From Azadirachta indica (lineage: Eukaryota; Streptophyta; Magnoliopsida; Sapindales; Meliaceae), in assembly GCA_022749755.1 (NCBI GenBank), contig CM040449.1:2499157-2563156 (forward strand): a stretch of DNA of 64,000 nucleotides, read 5' to 3'. The position numbers were made by a program, and so were the translations under genes. The notes under the pieces were generated by a model that was not told the DNA's origin, made no database searches, and worked only from the letters and a program-made list of their open reading frames with translations. Below are positions 22,509 through 37,500 of this stretch, in pieces. Position 1 is the stretch's first letter, and every line of letters begins with the position of its first letter.

Positions 22509-25500
22509 ATGGAGCTCTCGCGGCGGATAATGAAATTTCTCCTATCTATTCTTTTGCTCCAGGCAAGAAGCTGCTGCGATTGTTTGTTGAATTCACTTTC
22601 TTGTACTTATTCTGTTGAATTTTTAATTTGGGTTCCTGCTATCATTTTCTTGAATTTATTATCATATTTTGCTCCTATGAAGGAAAACGAGTGATGTTAA
22701 GAGTTAAATTCTTTGTCTTTTTGAAAATTGTTTCCTTTATCATTCTGTACTGGTAAACGGGGCATTTGTGATTGATTTTTGAACACTTCTATGCACGATG
22801 AAATTCAAAAAAATAAAAAAAGGGAGAAAATGAGCGAATCGTGTGTGCTGCGAATTATCTTTGTTTAAGCTTTACTAAAAGCTTTACTTTTAGTAGTAAA
22901 AGTGAACTGATTGTTCATTTGGTGAAAGTCAGCTGAATTTGCAGTTATGTATATGTGCAGGTCTTATTTATTCTATCTGTAGTCCGTGCGGAGAGGTCCG
23001 AATATGATACACGCTCGCTCGTGACATCCAATGCTGCAACAGGGTGTGGTCATTATTCTTTTTGTTTCATTTTTAATTCTGAATAATGTTTTTCTTTGAG
23101 GAGTAATATTATGGAGCTCGAATAGGCAGCTATTCTGCCAGCATGTATGTCAATTCTTTGTTTCATTTTTAATTCTGAATAATGTTTTTCTTTGAGGAGT
23201 AATATTATGGAGCTCGAATAGGCAGCTATTCGTGCCAGTGTCACCTAACGAAAAAAATTGCCATAAATTATTGTTACTGCTTAAATCTATAAATATTTGA
23301 CAAATTTTTCAAATGTCATTGATCTCTTTAATAGATGTTGAGGAATTGTATTCTTAATTCTTATTTAGGGCAAGACATGCAGAAGGATATTGTGCAATGT
23401 ATGACATATGTGGATCACGTAGTGATGGAAAAGTGCTGAATTGTCCTAATGCTTCTCCATCAGTGAAGGTATCTGTTAAAGCTGTTCAGCATAAATTCTG
23501 CAGAAGTTTTTCATTTTAGGTTTCCTCAGAAGTTTGATTTGCTAGAACAAAATGCTGTACTGGATTTATGTATGCTTTATAATTGAGTGGATACAAAAAT
23601 GCCTGGGCTCTATAAGCTTGAAGTTTCAAATTGCTCTCTCAATTGTAATTATCTGATGATTACATCTTGTTGTGTTTTCCCAGCCAGATGACTTGCTTTC
23701 ATCAAAGATTCAAAGTTTATGCCCAACCATTACTGGCAATGTTTGTTGTACAGCAGCTCAATTTGACAATTTACGGTCACAAGTTCAGCAGGTAAGAATT
23801 TTAATTGAATCTGTTCATGATATTCTGTCCCATGATTTCAGGTACTCCCTTTTCCTTTTCTGCTTTCTCTATTTCCCCAGGGAGACATTTACTTTTTTCT
23901 ATGCAGTAAAGGCAATCCCTGCCCTTAGGAAGTGTGCTTGTATACAGTGAAGTTTGTGCGATACTTTAACACATGATAATGATGTCAATCATTTGGCTCT
24001 TATATATGTATTTCTATTTTTTCTGCAGGCAATTCCATTTCTTGTCGGCTGTCCAGCATGCTTGAGAAATTTTTTAAATCTGTTCTGTGAGCTTTCATGC
24101 TCTCCAAATCAGAGTTTATTTATCAACGTCACTTCTGTTTCCAAGGTCAGGAATCCTAACTGTTGTTCCCGCTGTTTTGTTTCAAGAGAGTTCTATGCAT
24201 TTCCATATTATTAGTTCTCCCTATGGAAAACCAGCAAGCACTTATTTGTTAGTATTTAAAAATAAGTCTTTTCTTGTTCCTCCTCTATATTCAGTCACCA
24301 AAGCTATTTAGTCCTCACTCAAGTAGCCTCTTTTTGTTAAATCATTTGGATTGTTCTACCTGGACATAAAATGTGACATGTAAAGCATATGCGGTCTTAT
24401 GTTATTCCCAGAATGTACCCTTCGATCCTTCTATTGTTTTAAAAAAAAAAAAATTTCAATTTGTGGGATACAAATATGACTATGCAAATGTAGTGACATA
24501 CACCTAAGTTCTGGCTTTCATCACATTCCACTTCAGAGACAGACATAACTTGAAGCATACATAATTTATATAAGGAATCTTATTGCCTTGCAGGTCAATA
24601 ATAATTTGACAGTGGATGAGATTGCTTATTATATAACTGACGCTTTTGGTGAAGAGTTATATGAATCTTGCAAGGATGTGAAGTTTGGTACAATGAATAC
24701 TCGAGCTCTAGATTTTATTGGTGCAGGTGCTCAAAATTTTAAAGGTAAATTGATGCTTTTATGATTATATTAAAGATTGGTCTATCTCCCTAAGGGCATG
24801 CTATTTTTTGAGGTTAAGCTTATATTCATTTCTTCTCTCTTTCAAGAATTATGTACTAGATGCCTCTAAAGAGCAGTTAAAAATGCTAATGTAAATACCT
24901 GGATATTAGTTGTACTAACTGCTGAGTTCCTTGGTTCTCTAGTTACCTAATGGGTTGGTTGGATAGATATTGAAGAAGTAAATGCAGTTTATCTAGCTAT
25001 ATTTCAGAACCTCAAAGTGGCTAAAAAGTACATGTAGAAGGGTTGGCTTGAGCTGCAGCTGCTGAGCAGAATAACATTTTGGATTTAGGTTTGGTTGTGG
25101 AAAAGAATCATGTAGAGAGAAATAGATGTATCAGTCCCATTTTAAAAATCTCCATGAATAGAAGTTGAAGAGTGCAAATGGTGGTTGCTCGAAAATGTCT
25201 GCACTTCTTTGCCAATTTGTTTTCTATGAGACCAGCCTAGTATTTCATTTGACTTGTATTTGAATGATTTGGCAGATTGGTTTGCTTTTATTGGTAGGCG
25301 GGCTGCTCCTAATCTTCCTGGTTCACCATATGCAATTAAGTTTTTGCCCAGTGCTCCTGAGTCAACTGGAATGAAATCCATGAATGTATCTACTTATTCA
25401 TGTGCCGATGTTTCAATGGGCTGTTCTTGTGGTGACTGCTCTTCATCTCCTGTCTGTTCCACTACGGCACCTCCTCCGCATAAAAAGGGCTCCTGTTCAG

Positions 25501-28500
25501 TTAGAATTGGTTCTTTAAATGTGAGAGTCAAACCTATCATTATTTCAGATTTAACAGTTGCATTCATTTCTTGTTTATTAAAGTGCATTTACACTGTTTG
25601 AGTAGTGTGATTTTTCGTACTATACTAATTTTGCTAATTTGGTTTCACTGGTTGACATCTTCAGGCCAAATGTGTTGACTTTGCTTTAGCAATCCTGTAT
25701 ATAATACTCGTTTCTGTGTTTTTCGGGTGGTGTTTGTTTCATCATAAAAGAGAAATGAACAGATCCTTCAGAATGAAGCCACTGGTAAATACAATGGATG
25801 GTAGTGAACGCCATTCTGTTGAAAGGCAGAAGGACGAGAACCTTCCCATGCAAGTGCAGGTGCATGCCAATTTTTACCCATTCTATAATATTATGATCTT
25901 CAGTGTCAATTTTGATGCATAATATTGTAAATTCACAGGCTACATGCTTGAAGTATAAATCATCAGCCTCCTCTTTTTGGTATTTTCCTTGAATGTTAAA
26001 AAAGTATATTCTCTGCATCATATGACAGCAAATTTATTGTTTTGTTACTTGATCATTTCTGATTTTGTTATGCCACTTCACACTGTAAGATTGTTACTTC
26101 TGATGTGTACACAAGGACTGACTCATGCTTGGATCGAACTTCTCTAAAAATCCCTATCCCCCTCTGTCTCTTGTGTAACTGTCAGCAGGATACTCACATC
26201 ATAAAATTCCTGTTTTTGGATTTTTGTATCAGATGCTTCAAGATACTCCTCAAACTAGAAACAGAATTCAACTTTCAATTGTGCAAGGATACATGTCGAA
26301 TTTTTACAGGTTACTACCTATACCATTAATGCTTATACATCATTTCATCATATCAAGCAGAATGATTTTGACTTTGTTAATATATACTTAATGTTCAGGA
26401 AATATGGAACATGGGTTGCCAGAAATCCAACCCTTGTATTGAGTTTGTCAATGGCTTTAGTTCTTCTACTTTGCTTAGGTCTAATCCGTTTTGAGGTGGA
26501 AACCCGGCCTGAGAAGGTACTATTTGCTTACTACGTTGCTTTTTGCTTATTTTTGCCTGTTTTGATTCCCCTATTCTGGTGGCTCATCATTGTCAATTCT
26601 GCTTTCTATGCTTGCTGTTATGTCAATTTACATGTGATTCTGTCTTTTGGTCTTAGGTTTTAACATGGTCAATGCACTTTTGTCTTGTTATGACACATGC
26701 TTCTTGATGTTTTTGATAGAATTTAGCAGAAAATTATCTATTCTTGACTTGGAATCATTTCAGTTTCAGTTTAAAATTTCCAGAACTCATGACTGCTCAT
26801 TGTAGTACAGAACTTTATAGTTTGGGATCTTAGAAAGTGATTATTTAAAAGCTTGCATGGATAATGACAAGTTCTAATTATTCAATGCGAACTTTTATAG
26901 CTAAGTGCAGTCATCTGTTTCTTACAGACACGGATTTTCTCATAGATACATAGTTCCACAGTCAGCCATTCCGCCTGATATTGGTTTTCTCATGTTGACC
27001 TAAGTTGGTATTGTTGTCCACCCATTGATGCAACTTGCAGTGAGGGTGACTTCTGTACAATTAACATACTTGGTGAATCTATGTTGAAGAAAGTGGAGAA
27101 AGTTCAATAAACTAAAAGTACACCCACATTTTAGTATTTGAGGAAATTTAATGAATATATGTGTAATGGAATGAAAAAGAATAAATGATTAAAATTTTTT
27201 AAGTAGACCATAATATGCATTCAGGAAATATGATGAAAAGAAGAAGAAAAAAATTACATATGAAGGGTCTTAACATCCTCTATATTCATTAAGGGCGATC
27301 ATATAGTAAGTCATTATATTTTTACCTCCGAGTTCTGACCAGGTAATATATTTATGATCAATTTATATATAGTTTACATTTATTCCTTTTTGCTTGAATT
27401 CTCTGTTGACTTTTGATCCATTGCTGTTACAGCTCTGGGTAGGGCCAGGGAGTAAAGCTGCAGTGGAGAAACAATTTTTCAACAACCACCTTGCTCCTTT
27501 CTACAGAATTGAAGAGGTTTTGATTGTTCTCTTATTATGTTCTTGATTATGCTTTTGTCACTCAAACTAGTTTACTTGTTATATCTCTATTTCTGGTTAG
27601 GCAGTAGGTCAAAATTCTGAAAAACTATTAAGGCTAGAATGAGATGATGATTTGGAGGCCTTGAGTAGACTTGAAATCCTTTGCTATAATATTACTCAAA
27701 GAAATAGCTAGTAAGATTCACGTGGAAAATCTTGTTCGGTTTCCATGATCATTATTCAATTGTTCTTTAGTGAAAAAGACTGCTCTATTATGCAATTTGC
27801 TTTCTTGCGTGCTTGTGGAAGATGAATTCACCTGCGTCTAACATTGTGCGAGTGAAATTCAGTCTGTACTGGAGCTCTATTTTCACATTTTAAAGTTTCT
27901 AGTGTTTGTCATACTACTATTTACTTGGATAGTTAAGCAATTCTTATGGAATGCATTTTGTGCCTAATTCAGCATTCACTTTAAGTAAGTTAATCATAAA
28001 AATGCTTTATTTTTCTTAATTTATTTATGTTTTATATTTTTTTAGAGTAAATGATGTAACAGTCATTGGTGAACTGGAAATGTTTGCATACAAGATAGTT
28101 GAATCAAGGCAAAACTTTTGCATGTTTCATGGAATTAATTTAACTTGGAAGAAACTAACGGTACTTAAATTCTTCCAGCTAATATTGGCAACAATTCCAG
28201 ATACTACACATGGGAAGTCACCAAGTATTGTAACAGAGAGCAACATTAAGTTACTTTTCGAAATACAAAAGAAGGTATTCGTTTGATGACATTTGTCATC
28301 ATTAACCGCATCAAGTTATATTACATGTGATTCACACTAATTTATTAAGTTTACTTTTATCTCACTTTTGCACCCAGCTTGACAAGTTGACCTAAAATCA
28401 TCCAATTCATTGCTCATTCTTGACAGATAGATGAACTTCGTGCGAATTATTCTGGCTCAATGATATCTCTGACTGACATTTGCATGAAGCCACTGGGTCA

Positions 28501-31500
28501 AGATTGTGCCACGCAAAGTGTTCTGCAGGTAGCATTTTTCACTGCAATGACTCTAAATATTGTGTTGAGCTTCTTAAAAAATATTTTGTGACTAACATAT
28601 ACATTATTTGCCATCTCCTTTCTGATAGTATTTCAAAATGGATCCTGAAAATTTTGATGGCTATGGAGGAGTTGAACATGTGAAATATTGTTTTCAGGTA
28701 CACATTGATAATCTTCATCCCCATGTTGTTAAAAGTCAAGAGCATGTCTTTTTCATTTGTAAGTTAACATGTTGGACCTTCTAAGGGCTTATCTTCATTC
28801 TAAGCTAAGTAAGCTTTACAGGATATGCTTTAAATATTTTGCAAAATTTATAAGTATATTTGTCCTTATATGAGTTGAGTGTGACTTGAGAAGCATTATA
28901 TTCATGGTGTCGGGGATGCTAAAAAGGATTGGACTCTGCAAAAGTATATTATGTAACTGGAAACTAGTACAACTGTGCAGGCATGAATTCATGTACTGGC
29001 ACATATCCCAACCGGGCAATCCAGTTGCTACTTTGAGTATCTAGATTTTGTGTTATGCTGACAAATGAAATTAATGGCATAGTACAAATATTTTATTTAT
29101 TTTATATAACTAAATGCTGCTTTGATCTGTAAAAAATGATAATGCCTTTTGGAAATGCAGTTGATATTGAGGACAATGTAAAAAATTGAACTGATATAGC
29201 TATTTATATCTTGATGAGTAAGCTTTTAAAAACTGTAAAAGTTTAATTATGAGTTGGTAGAAGAATTTTATCTTTATTTCCTTTCTGGTTAGAATAGAAT
29301 TTATCTGCTTTGATGATAAATTTTGTGTATACATATGGGTAGAGGCATCTGTCTCCTATATTCTCTTTCCAGATTCTTGTTCTCCATGTTGAAAAAAAGA
29401 ATGTTGAAAGACTTTTGCCTTATAATTTTCCTTTTTGATATGTCATCTCACAACTATTAGGCGTTTTTTTCCACAAATTTGCCTATTGATCGTGCTATAT
29501 GTTCTTTCTAGCATTACACCTCTACAGAATCATGCATGAGTGCTTTCAAAGCTCCACTTGATCCAAGCACAGCATTAGGAGGTTTCTTTGGGAACAATTA
29601 TTCTGAGGTAATTCTTTCACCCTTGTTAAGTTATGATGTAATTGCATCATGGAGTTTTTAACATACATAATATTCCAAAACAGGCATCTGCGTTTGTTAT
29701 AACCTATCCAGTAAACAACGCTGTAGATAAAGGGAATGAAACAAGAAAGGCAGTGGCTTGGGAAAAGGCCTTAATTCAGTTAGCAAAGGTTTGTAACTGT
29801 GTCTGAGTATGGATTGCTATTTTTTATGTAGTTGTTCTTGTAGCTTACCAAACTGTTGATTGGAATGTCAACCTGTGTCAACTTTCTTATACTTTGCTTT
29901 AGCCTTAGAAGGAAGTTGCATCTTGCGTACATAAAATGTTTATCTTTTTCACATGATTTCTTATGTTTTTCGTTCACTTTCTTGTAAGTTTGCTGGTCAT
30001 TACACTGCTGTCCAATGTTAATCTCTTTTACCTTATATCTTCCATTACAGGATGAGTTGTTGCCAATGGTTCAGTCCAAAAATTTAACACTTGCTTTTTC
30101 ATCAGAGAGTTCCATTGAGGAAGAACTGAAGAGAGAAAGTACTGCAGATGCGATAACTATACTGGTGAATATTTATTTCTTGCATGAAAAGTTCAGTTTG
30201 CATTTTAGAGAAATAATCTCAAATGATCTCCCAGCCGATTCATGATAATCTAGCTTTAAAATAGTGTGGAATGAAGGAAAATCATTCTTGTGGTGATTAA
30301 AACTTATTTGAGTTGAGTGTCAAGATTTGAAAATGTATGTCAATCCTTGTTGATGTGCTGCATGAAGAAATATTTGAACTTTTCTTGTAATCACAATATG
30401 CTTTCAGAACTCAACTCAACTTGAGCCTCAGACTCAAGCTGTTTGTGGTCGGCTAACATGAACCCCATTTTTCTATTCTTGTACATTAGAGTCAAATTGA
30501 CAGGCTTCTCTACTGATTATAGTTTTGCCTCCCTTTTCTATTTCAGATAAGCTATTTAGTAATGTTTGCTTACATATCTCTTACTTTGGGCGATACACCT
30601 CACTTAGCTTCCTTCTACATTTCTTCTAAGGTATCGTTTAATTCATTATTTCCATGTAGATTTACCTTATTTTTCTCAAAATTATCTGAAGCATATGATT
30701 TGGTTGGATTGCAGGTATTGCTTGGCCTTTCAGGGGTTGTTCTTGTCATGCTCTCTGTTCTTGGATCAGTTGGTTTTTTCAGTGCAGTTGGAGTAAAATC
30801 AACATTAATCATCATGGAAGTTATTCCTTTTCTCGTTTTAGCTGTAAGTTCCGTCCTTCTGGCCTTTCAGATCTCTTTTGCAAGGCCAGTTTGCAACATT
30901 TTAGAGATAAGTTTACATTGTTGTAATCAGACTACATATAGGTGCTGCATTATGAAACAAAAATTTTAAGTCAGCAGATTCTAGGAAATAATATTAGGGC
31001 TTTCAAGCTTTGATTGCATGACTAAGACATTTTTGCATCTTGAGTAGCCCTTGTTCAAGTACTTCTATCAAGCACAGGACTGGATTCACCTAATATATGC
31101 TATCTTATTGATAAACTCATCTACTAATCTTTCACTGATCATGGCCTTTTTAAGCGGCCAAATCCAGTCCTTCAGAAACTTTTTTGTTTTGTTTTTGTTT
31201 TTTAGCCCTTCATTTCCTGTTTTAAATTTGCTGCTAGTTCCTAAATGGAACATCAATTTTTCAAATAAAGTAGTGAAACATTGGTTCTTGCTTGAGGACT
31301 GCTTTTACATTAATCTTTGGAGAATATCTTTAAAGAGTGACTTAGGTAATAACATTGCTTCATGCCAAAATGGCTAACATACTCCTCCGACTTTTATTTT
31401 GACTATTATTATTATTATTATTAGTTTTTTTGTGATGATCTCTGTCATCAAGTTCTGTTGTAGCATATAATTCAAAATTCCTCTCTTAACAGGTTGGGGT

Positions 31501-34500
31501 GGATAATATGTGTATATTGGTGCATGCTGTCAAGCGGCAACAGCTGGAGATGCCTTTAGAAAGACGAATAAGCAATGCACTTGTGGATGTTGGACCGTCC
31601 ATAACACTTGCTAGTCTATCTGAGGTTTTAGCATTTGCAGTGGGAAGTTTTATTCCTATGCCAGCCTGCCGTATTTTCTCCATGTTTGCTGGTCAGATAT
31701 TTTCATTGATTTAAATTGATAAACCTATGAAATAATTCTTTTTGCCTCCTTTTTGTGTGATTCTCATGATGGCTTGTGCCATGCATATCATTTAACTCCA
31801 ATTTGTGTACTCTTTTGCAGCACTGGCTGTTCTGTTGGACTTTCTTTTGCAAATTACTGCTTTTGTTGCTTTAATAGTTTTTGACTTTTTGCGAGCTGAG
31901 AGTCAGAGGATTGATTGTATTCCATGTTTAAAAGTATCTTCTTCATATGCTGACTCTGACAAAGGTATTACTGATAGTTGCTTAATTTATGTTTAGTTCT
32001 TGTATTATCTGGCATGGTTTCATGTTTCTAGCTCTTCAATTTTTCAATCTTTTATTTTGAATTTGAAATCAACTCCAACTAAGGAATATGTTGTGGAAGC
32101 TTAGGCAATGGTCAGAGAAAACCTGGACTGTTGGCTCGATATATGAAGGTAATTACAGTTTGCTCATTATAGAACTTCGCTGGCAAGTCATATTTCCTTG
32201 TTTAGTAATCCAACTACATTCTGTGGCACTTGCATTCTTGTTTAGATTCATAATGTGTATTCTCGGCTGTTAGTACTAACTTTTCCTATTAAATAAAACA
32301 ACTTGACCCTTATGCAATCCACCTATACAATTGGGGAAAATGAGATAGTTCCAAATATAAAGAAACTTGTGAGATGAAAAACAGGATCCTATTGAATCTT
32401 TTATGGCATTGAATTAGTGTAGATTTTCAGGTGGCAAAATCATCTACAGACAGGGGATGAGTCAAAAAAAGTAGATCCTTTATTCTCAGGTTGCAGGTCA
32501 CATGTGGTTATATGAGTTGGGCATCAACAGTTTTGCAACTGATCGTTATATTAATCATGAATTTCATGTTTTAAATATAGATAAAACATTAATGCTAAAC
32601 ATTGTGCAAGATACATTACCACTCTCATGAAGGGAAAAAACAAGTTGAGTGACTACCCCAACAATTTCCACTCTCTTGCTCAAAGAAATAATTAAATAGA
32701 AAGAACAGAAAAAAATGTGTTATTAATATTCATTGCTCATGCTGGCTAAATTAGCTGTCAAACATTTATGTTACCGATGTTTGGATTATCAATGTGTATA
32801 TGTTCCTCTTAATACTTTCTCTGGCTCTTTATGCTAAACTTTTATTCATAGACATTTTCTTAGTAATTTTGGGCTCGATAATTTGAAAATGATTTTTCTT
32901 CTTAACTGTATTAATGTTCTTTGTTTACCCTTATTCTAATCCACTTGAGTTTCATGTTCCAACGTTTTAGGAGATCCATGCACCTACTCTCAGTCTTTGG
33001 GGAGTGAAAATCGCAGTCATTTCTATATTTGTTGCATTTACTTTGGCTAGCATTGTGAGTTGCTTTACATTTGTTTCTATTTTCCAAAATTCTGTGAGAT
33101 CTACAATTCTCTTTTTGGTGTTTCTCATGTGTTCTAAAACAAACAGGCATTATCCACCCGGATTGAACCTGGTTTGGAGCAAAAAATTGTTCTTCCCCGA
33201 GACTCATATCTTCAGGTTAAACTTCTGATACTTTTTGTTGTAATTTTATTTCAGGGATCACTTGTATATATATTAAATGTGTTCAGTAAATCAGCTCTGA
33301 TCCCGTGTTCCTGTTTGCTGCAGGGGTATTTCAATAATGTTTCTGAGCATCTCAGAATCGGACCACCACTGTATTTTGTTGTGAAGAATTATAATTATAG
33401 GTATTCCTGCATAAATTTATTTTCCTATTTTCATCCAGTTTCATATTTTTTATAGCTATCTCACTGTTCTCAAAAGTGAGTCAGCACCAAATTTAATTTT
33501 TCTGACATGCTTTGAACTTGAGCATTTGTTGCTTTTAGTAGCCTTTAATATGAACTTTACTTTTCATGCTAATGTTGCTCAACTCCTCAGCTCAGAATCA
33601 AGGCAGACAAATCAGCTGTGCTCCATCAGCCAATGTGATTCAGACTCACTTTTGAATGAGGTAAAACTTTCTTCTTTTGATATTCTAGTAAAATTCTAGT
33701 TTCTGTTGACGCCTTGCTTTAGTCAATTCCTCCAAGTGCTCCTCATTTACTTGTGATGTAGAATTTCACTTGATGATAGCCACCACTTATATTCTTCTTT
33801 CTTTGTCAATAATACTGTAGTTACCTGTTTTAAAAGTATAGTTACACTAATACTCATCTATGTTTGTTGATTATAATCTGTAAATAAGTGATGGTGGATT
33901 GCATCACTATTCATGATGGAATATTTTTATAGAAGAGATGCTTAATATCATTTTTCTTTGGGGGCAATGTAATTAATTATGGGACTTATAACATATTATT
34001 GGTTAATTCCTGCGAATCTCTCAGTTTCAGTTTAAAGATTCATACTTTATTACAGGTGTCCCATGAGCGTAAAACAACTGAACATTGGTTTGTGATTTTG
34101 CATTGTTTAGCCTGTCAATAGTTGCTTCTGCACCCAGTCAGTAAATTGCTGTTCTTACTTCTTTCTCTTAGTTATATCAACAATTTCACGCTTTTTGGTA
34201 CATTTGTATTCTCGCTAGATTGCAAGAGCTTCATTGATACCAGAATCAAGCTACATAGCTAAACCAGCTGCTTCATGGCTTGATGATTTTCTAGTGTGGA
34301 TATCTCCTGAAGCTTTTGGTTGCTGTCGGAAATTCACGAATGGAAGTTATTGCGCACCTGACGACCAGGTCATAATGCCATCTTTTTGAAGCTTATTTGA
34401 TTCGCTTTATGGAGTAATATCTCCCTATTTATTTTGCCTTTAAAGGGTCCATTTCCAGAATTACATGGCCTTTTCTTTTCTTATCTCTTTTGCTTTTTCC

Positions 34501-37500
34501 TTTTTCTCCTTTTATATGCTCTATGCCATGTGCTCTTTGTTTGCAGGATTTGCAAGTCACATAGCTCTCCCCAGGCTGTTTATTATGATTATTAAGAATT
34601 TCTTACTAAATGCCTTTGTACAATAGTGCTGGAAAAGTTTTAAAATTATAATTGGTAATAGGGTTATATAGTAGCTTAGATCAAAATTGGATTTTAAAAT
34701 TATGTGACTAATTCTTTTCACTTCAGCATGTTAAGGGTAATGGCACTTTTAAGTCTTTAACTCTTCATTGTTGAAACTTGGCTTAACTGGGACGTGAATA
34801 TGTATGCATAGGATATTGATAATTGCTTTACCTTCACTTTCTGGAAATCTAACCTTGGTGCACTATGAGGTTTCCTGTCTTATATTGGTAATGCAATAAT
34901 TTACTAACTCAAATATTATTTGTTCCAGCCTCCCTGCTGTCCTCCTGGTCAAAGTTCTTGTGGCCTGGGTGGACTATGCAAAGATTGTACCACGGTAATC
35001 TTGACACACTATGTTGGTGAAATACTTTAATTACATTTTCTATTTAATTGCTTTGTAGGGCAGCTGGTATTCTCATTTTTTAAATTTAGTGTTTTAATTA
35101 TTGACAAAATTTGAAATTCTTCAGTGCTTCCACCACTCAGATTTGCGTAATGATCGTCCATCTACCATACAATTTAAGGAGAAACTTCCATGGTTCCTGA
35201 ATGCTCTGCCTTCGGCTGATTGTGCCAAGGGTGGCCATGGTGCATACACTGACAGTGTGGAATTGAATGGTTAGAAGGACTATATTTATTCCTATTTGAT
35301 CACTTCTGATTCCAAATAAGAAGGCAGCCGGTTCATTTCCCAGTCTAATATACATATACATGTGCTTGTTTGTGTATATCTTCAGTTAATTATATAAGTT
35401 GTGCCTCATCAGGTTATGAAAATGGCATTATTCAAGCTTCTTCTTTTCGTACATATCATACACCCCTCAACAAGCAGGTGGGATTAGTTTCTTCTATTTA
35501 ATAAAATTGATTGCACACGCATACACAGACATACACATGTATACTGGTTATTTGCATTGCATGGAGATCAACCTTCTTAAGTCAACTGTAAATTTGTTTC
35601 AGATTGATTATGTTAATTCCTTGAGGGCTGCTCGAGAATTCAGTTCTAGAGTTTCTGATTCATTGAAGGTAATAACTAATATATCAACATTTCTAAGTGA
35701 CTCAATACCTTTCGCCTTGGCTACTTTCATTTGAAAAGTCATCAGAAACAAAATTTTCTGGCTAGTACACATGCATCTGTCTTTTCTTCCTCCCTTGTTG
35801 GACAGCAGCCGTGCTGCTGCTTAGCTCAAAATTCTTGTCATGCTAACAACAGTAATTTAGCAGTGATAAATCTCACAAACCTTAAACATTTATTACACAA
35901 GAATGCTTTTGGACGTTTAGGGAAGCCCTTTATTGTTGTACAATAACATATGGTTGTAGCATGTGTGGCATGTTAGGACTACTATGTCTATAAATCTCAT
36001 ATTTCTTTTCTGGCACAGATGGAGATCTTTCCATATTCTGTATTTTATATGTTTTTTGAGCAATACCTTGACATTTGGAGGACTGCATTGATCAATCTTG
36101 CTATAGCTATTGGTTAGTACCTTGACTCCTGCACTCAGAAACTAACATATGAACTTTTGCTAGGACATCATTGATCTGGGATGCCTTTATCTGGGGCATT
36201 TTATTTATTAATCTATTTTTCTTTTTAAAGAAACTATGAAAAAAAAAAAAAATACCACTGATTTGATATTTTTAATTATTTTACCAGGTGCGGTATTTCT
36301 TGTTTGTTTAGTGATTACCTGCAGGTCAGTGTTCTGATTTTAGCCATTAATACGAAGTAGGCTTGTGTGTTTGTCTTTCTTTGAAAATGAATTGTTGTTG
36401 ACTTTGTTCCTTCTTCGATTTTGAAATGTAGTTTTTGGAGTTCAGCAATCATTTTACTGGTGCTGACAATGATTGTGGTTGATATCATGGTATTTTCCTC
36501 AAACTTCTTTCATTTCAAGGGGCAAGGTTATTGGTACGGTCTATTTACTTTTTGATATCTGTTTGCAACTTGGAATTCTTCAGGGTGTGATGGCAATTCT
36601 GAAGATCCAACTGAATGCAGTTTCTGTTGTTAATCTTGTTATGGCAGTAGGCATCGCTGTTGAGTTCTGTGTTCACATAACACATGCTTTCTCTGTAAGT
36701 ATTGCTACCTCTTCCAGTTTATCTTCTTAATATATGTTCACCGTCTGTCGTGGATAATGCATCACCATTTGGTTTTCCACTTCATAGACCTGCATGCCTA
36801 CATGGTATCCTCAAATTAATAGTCTTTTTTTTCACTTTATAAAAAAATTTAAAAAAATCCTTGATTGCAATCAATCGTTATCCGAATTATTTTAGTTGAA
36901 AGAGTAGTTGCTTCTCTCTCTGTCCCTCCCAGCATGCATACACACACATCTGATAGTTTTCATTTGAACAGATGAAATATGTTATTGCTATTAGGATGAT
37001 TGGATGAATTCTTTCAACACAACTCTTGATATATTGCAATACAAAGGAGATTTTACCTCTCCTTTAGTTCAATGCTTTTCTCACATTATTGTGTTTGTTT
37101 TGCCATTCTGTACACATTTCTTCTGCTGGCATATTCTTAACCATTTCTTTTACAGGTAAGCAGCGGAGATAAAAACCAGCGCATGAAAGAGGCTCTTGGA
37201 ACAATGGGGGCTTCAGTCTTCAGGTCAGAAAGCTAACATCTCCACTGTGATCCAGCTCCGAACTTTTGACTTTTTAATATTTGATATTCTGACCATCCTT
37301 TTTTTTTAAAAGAGAGAAACAGTGGTGATACCAACTATTTAAAATCCTCTGTAATTGAGACTCACAAAATGTGTCCTACCTCAGCTTATATATCTGTGAA
37401 GTTTTCTTGCGGTAACAAAATCTACTATTTATTATCTACTTTTACAGTGGAATCACATTCACAAAGCTAGTTGGGGTTATTGTTCTTTGCTTCTCGAGGA

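Noticed and set aside
22509..22694. A separate 61-residue secreted peptide gene
   Set aside because: Its first 18 codons are NPC1 exon 1 and the rest is read-through of intron 1.
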